A stretch of 64,000 nt of DNA from Andrena cerasifolii. Its lineage: Eukaryota; Arthropoda; Insecta; Hymenoptera; Andrenidae. The position numbers and the translations under genes are program-made. Shown here one piece after another: positions 57,404-64,000 of the stretch (position 1 is its first letter; each line of letters starts with the position of its first letter). Under the pieces are notes generated by a model, which saw nothing but the letters and a program-made list of their open reading frames with translations, was not told the origin of the DNA and ran no database searches. The stretch is from contig NC_135132.1 in the NCBI RefSeq assembly GCF_050908995.1, forward strand, positions 2,537,001-2,601,000, read 5' to 3'.

Positions 57404-60400
57404 CTGAAATAGTTATTACTTATCGCAACTTATATAAGCTAAGATATAATTAATGGTACAATGGAAAAGGAGATAACCATTCCCTGATAGCCATATCTGG
57501 GCAGCAGAATCTGACGTCAGAACTGCAGCAGTCTGTGTCCGCATTTGGGTGCATTCTGATGTGCAGAGCCTAAGGTGCAGTGCCTGATGTCAGATGGACA
57601 GCAGATCGACAGCAGATCGACAGCAGATTTCGCCGTCTGCTAGGCACAGCAACAGCGCCATCTGAGATCCAGAATTACCAAGCAATTGCCTACAGATGGC
57701 GCTGTTGCTGTGCCTAGCAGATGGCGAAATCTGCTGTCGATCTGCTGTCGATCTGCTGTCGATCTGCTGTCGATCTGCTGTCGATCTGCTGTCGATCTGC
57801 TGTCGATCTGCTGTCGATCTGCTGTCCATCTGACATCAGGCACTGCACCTCAGGCTCTGCACATCAGAACGCAGCCAAATGCGGACACAGACTGCTGCAG
57901 TTCTGATGTCAGATTCTGCTGCCCAGATCTGGCTATCAGAGATGTTGTCCCACTTAATTTCTAAAGTACTTAATTCGCGACTCAGGCATTCAGATTTAAA
58001 AGGGAAAAATTTATCAGTGGCCTGAGTGCAGTATTTCCTCTTTATAGATATGATGATTGATGCCGCTGGCGTGTCGATAAAAATAGTAGGTAGTTGATTC
58101 AGACCTAATCATTTCCCGGTAGGCTGCTTCCTCGACTGAACCGTTCAGTAGAGAGAGTGGACGAGATACACTAAGAGCGAGCGAAATAGTTATTTAAACC
58201 GACACTCAACACCAAGAATGATAAGCCTGACGAACGGGTTAAGAGATCCAGTAATAAATATTCAATTTATTATAATTTTCATTAAATTTTCATGAGCATA
58301 CTACAGATGTTTTGCCGAGGTTTTTCCGATAAAAACGAGTCCATACACGATCTTATTCCGTTTATTTTTTATTAATTCGCGATTGATTTGCTGAGTTAAG
58401 TAGAGATTTGAATTAAGTAATAGTCCGGAAAATGGTCAAAATTAGGTCATGTTTGGACTTATTTTTGTTGGGATTTCGTTGGATCATCGCTAACCCATTG
58501 GCAGTATTCTCATGAAGATTTATTGAAATATGTAAAAATATATAAACTTTTATTCTTTTCGGCTGACGACTCCAATGTACTTACTGTATGTATAGCGAGG
58601 GTAAAAATCGTGCTTACAACATGGAAATCCTATAACTTAATTGATCATAACACAATTACCCGAAAAGTGAAAGATCTGGGTTGGAATTCTGAGCCAGTAA
58701 CCGGATCGGTCGATTTTTTTCCCCGGAATTCTCAAAAAATGGAACTTCCATCGTGCCTTAGGTTACAATTGTGTTACGCATAAGTGTAACACAATAACAT
58801 TATAAAATGTTATTTCAATTTATGAAGAATTAAATAAAAATATTGTAATTAATAAACTCGAACTAAAACAAAAGTTTTAATTGCAAAAGAATATTTCGTA
58901 AATTGAAAACTTTTAATTTCGCTGTTATTAAGTGATTTGACGATAGCAGTATGGAGGAGTGTATATGTACTAGCATGAAAAATATTAGTACCCTTTAAGT
59001 GATTACATTATACGTTTGTGTAATTTTTGTGAATGTAAAAGTTTCATGTTGACAACTGACCTTAGCACTAAATCTATCACCGGGCGTGGATGGCGTGATG
59101 CTCCGTCTCGGACTATTATTCTGATCGTCTATCGATCGTCTGTCACTGCTATTGTCATCGCTTATTTGATTTGGACCAGCATTAACACCCATTTTTACCT
59201 CTGCTATTAAACGTCTTGCCCTTTCACGCAACTGCTGTTGCCTTTCGTCGTCGTTCTGAGCCTAAAAATTATAAAACACCCTTCCTTCCATTATACATGT
59301 TTGTTATAACTAATGGAAATAATGGATGACGTGCTAAAGTAATCTACTCTACAGAACTACTCTACACAAAAATATGAAGTTGAAAAAAAAACACAAAACC
59401 TCAATAGGACTAGCAGCAGCTGAAACAAGACCAGTCGACTTTGTCTGGTTCCTGGCCTGTTCTAAGAGCTGTCTCGCACGTTCTCTTAATTCATCATGCC
59501 GACTGACTAATGGCTAATATATAAAAAAAAATTGTTAAATTAGTTGCAAAGCAACGAAGAACTTAACAAAATATAGGAAAACTAATTATTACATGTTGAG
59601 AACGTTGCTCTCCATGTGGTGATGATACACTCTGACATTCAGAAATACCGCGACATCCCTTGTCAGTTGTACTTAGTGAATCCTATAAAAGGATGTGTTT
59701 ATTTAATATATTACTATAGAAATTGCTACAGTAAAGTCTCACGACAGAAGCTAATCAACCTTTTAAAATACTACCTCAAAACGAAATTGTGCACAATAAA
59801 TTATACGTCGAATTTTATATTAGGCATTAAAAATACAGAGCATGCAATCACGAACATGCACCTTCACGTAAGAAATATATGTATACAGGGTGAGTCACCT
59901 AAGACTCGCCACCTGAATAACTTCTACGGTATTTGAGACACAAATAAATGTTTGCTTTTTTCCGGAGGGAGGGGGGCAACTTTGGGATGATGGTAAAGCA
60001 AAATATACCCCCCTTGCTTTTTTTAACCCATTTTATAGTGCCAATTTAATTAAAAATTTAAAACCGAAATTTAAAAATATTCATTTCTTTAGAATAAACT
60101 TAATAAAGATCAGTTTTTAAAAATAACTGATTTTTTCTCAAAATCCAGGGGGGGGGGCAACTGCCCCTTTTGCCCCCATCCTGCAGACGCCCATGGTTGT
60201 TTGGTTCCGACGGGCCCATTCTATGGTGTGCAGAACTTTTTTTTGAGGTGGAGGTGCTTAGGAGATTTGCAGGTTAACTTAATTTTTTTTGCTGAAGCTG
60301 AATGACCTTAAATGACGCTACAAATCTCCTGAGCACCTCCCCCTCAGAAAAAGTCCTGTCTATCGCGTAAAGGGTTCCTTGGAACCAAACAACTTTTGTC

Positions 60401-62996
60401 TCAAACATTCGCAGCAAACAAACTGACTGCAGTATGCCAGCAGATTCGCGGCAGATACCGAGCAGATCCTGCTGCCTATCTGCCCCCAAATCGCGTTGCA
60501 CAGAATCTGATCAATTTCTGCCATTAAATTGTATCAACAGGCCCTGCCGCCAATCTGCTCGCAAGTTAAGGCAGCGCAATCTGTTGGCTTTCTGCTGTCA
60601 GTCTGCTATCATTATCGAATATAACAAATCCTGTATCAAATCTGTAGTCTTTCTGCAAAAGGCGTTGAGCAAAATCTGCAAAACGGACGTGGCTGACTAG
60701 GTTTCTCATCTCAAGAACTGTAAAAGTTATTCAGGCGGTTTGTCTTAAGCGACTCACCCTTTATATGTACAAATTCAATATTGTATGTAAGTATCAATGC
60801 ATACATGCTTATATACAAATAAATAAATATAAAACACTTAGAGAAATCAGTACATATATTCAATGTCACGTTCGGAAATAGTTAAAATATCTTTAAACAA
60901 AATTTTGGTTCTCTAGCAAATACTACGTCTGTATACAAAATGGCGGGCACAAAAGGAATATAAGTACGTATAAATAAAATGTTGTTATCCGCAAAACATG
61001 GAAGTATTTTACGAAATGTGTAATTCAACGGAAAAGTACACTGATTTATACTGTTAATTAAAATAAATTAATGTATTTTATAAGTATTCACGAAGTGGAA
61101 ATGTGTAAATTAAAACCAAAGCAATTATCTCATTAATGAAGAGCTTAAGTGTTGGCAGTGTAAAATAATTAAAAGATACAACAATTTGCTCTAAATCTTT
61201 TGTTAATATAGTGAAATATAAAGTAGGCAACTACATAAAACGGAATGATTTGGGCAATTTCAGATATACTGACATCACGAACTGGCGTTTGTGATTTGTT
61301 AATTGAGATCGATTGAGACCATTTCTCGTCGATTATTTGAATATTTTCTTCTTCTTCGTCAGATCCGAACGGATCTGTCAATTGCCGACGGGTCATTAAT
61401 ATAGGACGTTGGTGTACCTGTTGTACTCTTGGTGGTGACTTACTCTGTGGTAAATTTAAATCAGTATCCCGTAATATCACTTCAGAAACAATAATTTGAA
61501 ACGACATATCCAATCCTGATAATATACAATAATCATTTACAGGTTAAAAGTGAATGCATTTACATACCTTTTCCCTAGATAAATATTTTTCTTTAGTTGG
61601 CGATAACACTTTTTCTAGAATACTCTTTGAGCTGGCTAATATAATGTCCTTCACATCTTTAACGCTGGATGGTGACTTATCTTTATTGCACTGATCATGA
61701 TCCTGGTTTTCCATATTCAAACTTAGATGTAATTTATTTTTTAAAGAATCAATATTGACATCCTCCTTTTTGTTATCAAATGGATTTGACCTGCGGAAGA
61801 ATGACGTCGCGTCGTTAGCAGTGCTTCTAATTTCAGAGATAAATTTATTAGTATATATAAAAATCGTAATAAATGTACCGTCTATTGCTATCCGTTTTAT
61901 TATTTTTATGTTCCATTTGATCCTTTTTACGCAAATTAATTATTTCCTGACCAAACAATTGTACACTCACATCCGAATTATTGTCTGTATTAAATCTGCC
62001 AATCATGTAAGAAGATTCATCTGTAGTTTTGCCTATCTGATGTACCTATGAATATGAAACAATTTCTTCATAAAGACGTGGATGCTATGGCATAAAAATT
62101 CAATATGTATGTAATACATTGCGGACGGCGCGATCATTGCATAAGATGTCCTCAGGGCTTACACACTTGTTAGTGCGCTATAAATGCTCGCGAAATCGAT
62201 AGCGTCCAATACATTTAGATGCGCAATTACCTTTCAAATTTTCTGTTACAAAATGCTACAGGTCTGCATCAGCTGTACGCGATGTCAATAAATTTGTTAG
62301 AGCAGGTTTGATAAAAGTTTGATAATCTGTTGTTTTGAATTTTATAATTTTTTAAAACTGTTCGAGGATATAGGGCAAGATCGCAGGGCGGATAGGATAA
62401 GCCTGAGTTCTCGATAGTACAAGTTGATTTAGGTCTCGCTTAAGAATAGAAAAATCATTTAAAAACAAATCGATGAACTTGAAGTCTGTATAAAAAAAAA
62501 AAGGTTTTGCGGAAATGCTTTCCGATTATCACATTTGAACCTTAAAAAAAAAACCTTTGACTTAAACATTTCATTGTAGCACAGAAAGCAACTGAGATAC
62601 TTCTGGTGTGCAAGTTAAGGGAAACCACTTTGTTCGAGATAGAATTGACTCGTTTCAACAAATGAAATATTCCTTTTTGTAAAATATTAATGAGAAATAA
62701 TCACTATTTTCATTTGTTTATGCAGGTTTTGCATACGCAATTTACGTATATTGTACAAGAAAAAATAAATTATAAAGCAAAGTATTATAATGTACTTATT
62801 AAATACCTCTAATTCATGGCCAGTGAAATGTGCTCTCAGCTGATATAAATATGTCATCACAGCTAATTTGTCAGGTACAGTTAATATATCCATGTCCGCC
62901 GGTTCTATTACTCTAGGTATACCAAGCGCTTCTCCAGCATCAAATGCTTTTTTACAGTTACCTTTTACATCATGTGACAATAATGAATCTATATCT
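55389..62996 (-). CDS. EHBP1: EH domain-binding protein 1 orthologue, C-terminal 597 residues
   Basis: Eleven minus-strand exons, 5' to 3': 62996-62807, 62045-61879, 61790-61568, 61444-61274, 59682-59593, 59513-59400, 59261-59061, 57403-57254, 57176-56959, 56866-56678, 55470-55389. All introns are GT-AG and phases agree; the first visible exon enters with one leftover base. Order: last part of a calponin-homology domain, acidic/serine-rich linker, bMERB coiled coil, CaaX-like end, as in vertebrate EHBP1. Known family role: links EHD proteins and Rab8/Rab10-type GTPases to actin in endocytic recycling. The N-terminal C2-like domain and the start of CH lie beyond position 64000. The closest landmarks to the vertebrate protein are in the CH and bMERB exons. 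Confidence 0.93.
55729..56424. mobile_element. TTAA-flanked foldback transposon in an EHBP1 intron
   Basis: The termini GGAGTTAGGCCTACCTTGGA and TCCAAGGTGGCCTAACCCC are inverted, with TTAA outside both (55725-55728 and 56425-56428). Long inner arms ('ggcggtagagccgtgatatc', 'gttttccacggtgttcaata' and their inverses) make most of the 696 bp a hairpin. A further pair, 'gtggggactcattag' at 55578 and its inverse at about 56430, lies outside it. Confidence 0.78.
57478..57944. mobile_element. CATCYCTGATAGCCAG-type foldback MITE in an EHBP1 intron
   Basis: The two halves are nearly perfect inverted copies. They run from CCTGATAGCCATATCTGGGC through 'ggtgcagtgcctgatgtcag' to 'gaaatctgctgtc', with a short centre around 57675. 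The right half carries nine tandem copies of an 11-bp unit, the left half only about three. Relatives lie at 51514-51724 and, diverged, at about 60425-60690. Confidence 0.8.
57731..57829. repeat. Tandem array of nine 11-bp units (CTGCTGTCGAT)
   Basis: CTGCTGTCGAT repeats at an exact 11-bp period from 57731 through 57818 and a ninth copy ends CCAT (57819-57829). The first eight are identical. The opposite arm (about 57594-57625) has about three inverse units, so the expansion affected one arm. Confidence 0.93.
59061..62045 (-). CDS. EHBP1: EHBP1 linker exons
   Basis: Six exons (62045-61879, 61790-61568, 61444-61274, 59682-59593, 59513-59400, 59261-59061), residues about 64-385. Polar, serine-rich and acidic, with DPFGSDEEEE and NPFD (the second fits the NPF-like context EH domains prefer, but is NPFD in a degenerate setting). 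Two short helical motifs, ELRERARQLLEQAR and QLRERARRLIAEVK, are conserved with vertebrate EHBP1. For 61444 an alternative acceptor at 61515 would break the reading phase with the preceding exon, so 61444 (branch-like tactgat, CCACAG) is preferred. Confidence 0.85.
59886..60761. mobile_element. TA-flanked DNA transposon in an EHBP1 intron
   Basis: The left end CAGGGTGAGTCACCTAAGAC and right end GTCTTAAGCGACTCACCCTT are inverted, with TA outside each (59884-59885 and 60762-60763). The arms continue with 'cctgaataacttctacggta' against 'aaaagttattcaggcggttt'. Inside lie a smaller foldback (about 60190-60400) and a diverged copy of the 'cagcaga/tctgc' element (about 60425-60690), so it is composite. 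Confidence 0.7.
62807..62996 (-). CDS. EHBP1: EHBP1 calponin-homology domain, C-terminal part
   Basis: Residues 1-63 of the partial protein: DIDSLLSHDVKGNCKKAFDA, GEALGIPRVIEPADMD and LAVMTYLYQLRAHFTGHELE. This is the final helix set of the single CH domain of EHBP1/MICAL-like proteins, which in this family contacts actin. The upstream half, with the conserved tryptophan-rich start, is not in the window. Donor gtattt; the following intron is 761 bp. Confidence 0.93.
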
Positions 62997-62999
62997 CTG

Positions 63000-63457
63000 C
63001 AATTTGCAATTAAATATAAGTCATAAGACGTTCACTGCCATCACTAATTGTAAAAACAAGTAATTTAAAAATAAATAAATGACTAATTGTAAGCGAATAT
63101 TCCCTCTAAACTGCGCTGCTGCGCATCGAACACGACATCCCGCGCATCAAAGTGAATGTTTAGTTTAAACTAGTTAAAACTTTGCGCGACGAAGCGAATC
63201 GAAGAAATTAATAATAATTAATTGTCGCTGCGATTCGGTCTAACAAAACTTTACTCTTCGCATCGCAGAGCTTCGCTTCGTCACGGTTTGCCAAAATGCG
63301 TGACGGCCTTTATGCTGTCATTCTGGTAATTACGCCGCAAAATTCGGCAACATTCAGGTTTTTTTTCTCACTAAATACAATAAGTAACAATGTCAAACTT
63401 TTTTCATTTATTAATCTACTTATAATGTATATGGAACAATTGTTTAAATACACTTTT
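63000..63457. other. Intronic DNA upstream of the first visible EHBP1 exon
   Basis: No exon recognised. The 63100-63310 part is CpG-rich with 'gcgaagcgaatcg' style words in both orientations, resembling element debris. Confidence 0.35.
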
Positions 63458-63857
63458 AATTGTGTTTTTTCAATGTTATCTGGAGTTCAAAATATCTCCC
63501 TGACCGGAGTGATTTAAGCTCACAGACTCATTTGAAACAAAAAAACCAAGCTGATTCTTAATCATTATGAGTACCACTATCGCAGGTGCCAGAATTAGCC
63601 ACGTAAGTCAACATTTAACAAAATTGCGCGCATTCAAACTTCAAGTTTCGAAACTTTCCATTCTTACTTGAAGTTTGAATGCGCGCAATTTTGTTAAATG
63701 TTGACTTACGTGGCTAATTCTGGCACCTGCGATAGCGGTACTCATAATGATTAAGAATCAGCTTGGTTTTTTTTATTCAGATGAGTCTGTGAGCTTAAAT
63801 CACTTCGGCCAGGGAGATATTTTGAACTCCAGATAACATTGAAAATAAAAAACAATT
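63458..63857. repeat. Near-perfect long palindrome (arms about 190 bp, loop 21 bp)
   Basis: Left arm 63458-63645 and right arm 63667-63857 are inverted copies with only a few differences. Blocks include 'gcgcgcattcaaacttcaag', 'ggtgccagaattagccacgt' and 'gattcttaatcattatgagt' with exact or near-exact inverses. The high arm identity points to a young element. I could not define its ends or duplication. It lies in the EHBP1 intron, presumably transcribed. Confidence 0.85.
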
Positions 63858-64000
63858 ATAGTCGAATTAACGAAAGAAGGCTACTTGGGACCGGGGCCAG
63901 AATTTGCGACGTTGCCGCTACTCCAGGCTCGCGATTGGCGCTTCCCCTACGCGGCTCCCTACGCCTTGGCCAATGACTTTCGACTACTTAGCTATGGGCC
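63858..64000. other. GC-rich window edge
   Basis: Sequence shifts to GC-rich after 63880; nothing recognised before the edge. It could be the start of another element. Confidence 0.3.

Noticed and set aside
57590..57964. Open frames encoding repeated DSRSTADRQQI- or LLSICCRSAVD-type peptides
   Set aside because: They are translations of the 11-bp array and its inverse inside a MITE.
61169..61273. Hydrophobic extension of an EHBP1 exon as a membrane tail
   Set aside because: A phase-compatible donor (gtcagt) ends the exon at 61274 and the next exons continue the conserved protein; the hydrophobic part is intron.

Overview
The window is nuclear DNA of an insect, most likely a hymenopteran. 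The genes are intron-rich with GT-AG splicing, the sequence is AT-rich, TTAGG-type telomere-like strings occur internally, and a long-tailed SH3-bearing class I myosin is present (to my knowledge this class is absent from Drosophila). The species cannot be fixed from the sequence alone.

Layout. Positions 1-30.5 kb hold no confident host protein gene. This stretch is a mosaic of short non-autonomous DNA transposons and foldback repeats, one 5S rRNA gene (27.3 kb, minus strand), a decayed Helitron helicase (13.6-13.9 kb), a LINE-like ORF1 remnant (15.9-16.5 kb), a 5S-derived SINE nested in a MITE (19.4-20.0 kb) and two short unrecognised coding-like pieces (20.1-20.4 and 21.4-21.6 kb). Positions 30.5-45.7 kb hold the last eleven exons of an unconventional myosin-Ie/If on the plus strand (776 residues: second half of the motor, IQ neck, TH1, proline-rich TH2, SH3). 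Positions 45.7-55.4 kb are a repeat-filled spacer between convergent genes. Positions 55.4-63.0 kb hold the last eleven exons of an EHBP1 orthologue on the minus strand (597 residues: end of the CH domain, linker, bMERB coiled coil, CaaX-like tail). Both genes lose their 5' parts: EHBP1 runs past the right edge, and no myosin P-loop exon is recognisable in the 30 kb to the left.

The two host genes lie tail to tail, and both families work at the actin-membrane interface. Long-tailed myosin I binds acidic lipids through TH1 and endocytic partners through SH3; EHBP1 links EHD and Rab8-family trafficking to actin. A shared role here is inference.

The repeats are unusually readable. Many elements keep intact target-site duplications: 8 bp (hAT-like) at eight loci, TTAA at six, TA at three, TTA/TAA at four. 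Several insertions are nested, so their order can be read directly. I see no CRISPR array, operon or clearly new multi-gene system. The most promising items are the 5S-headed SINE, the 11-bp array inside an intronic foldback, the long near-perfect inverted repeats, and the two unrecognised coding-like pieces. All boundaries were read by eye without alignment software.
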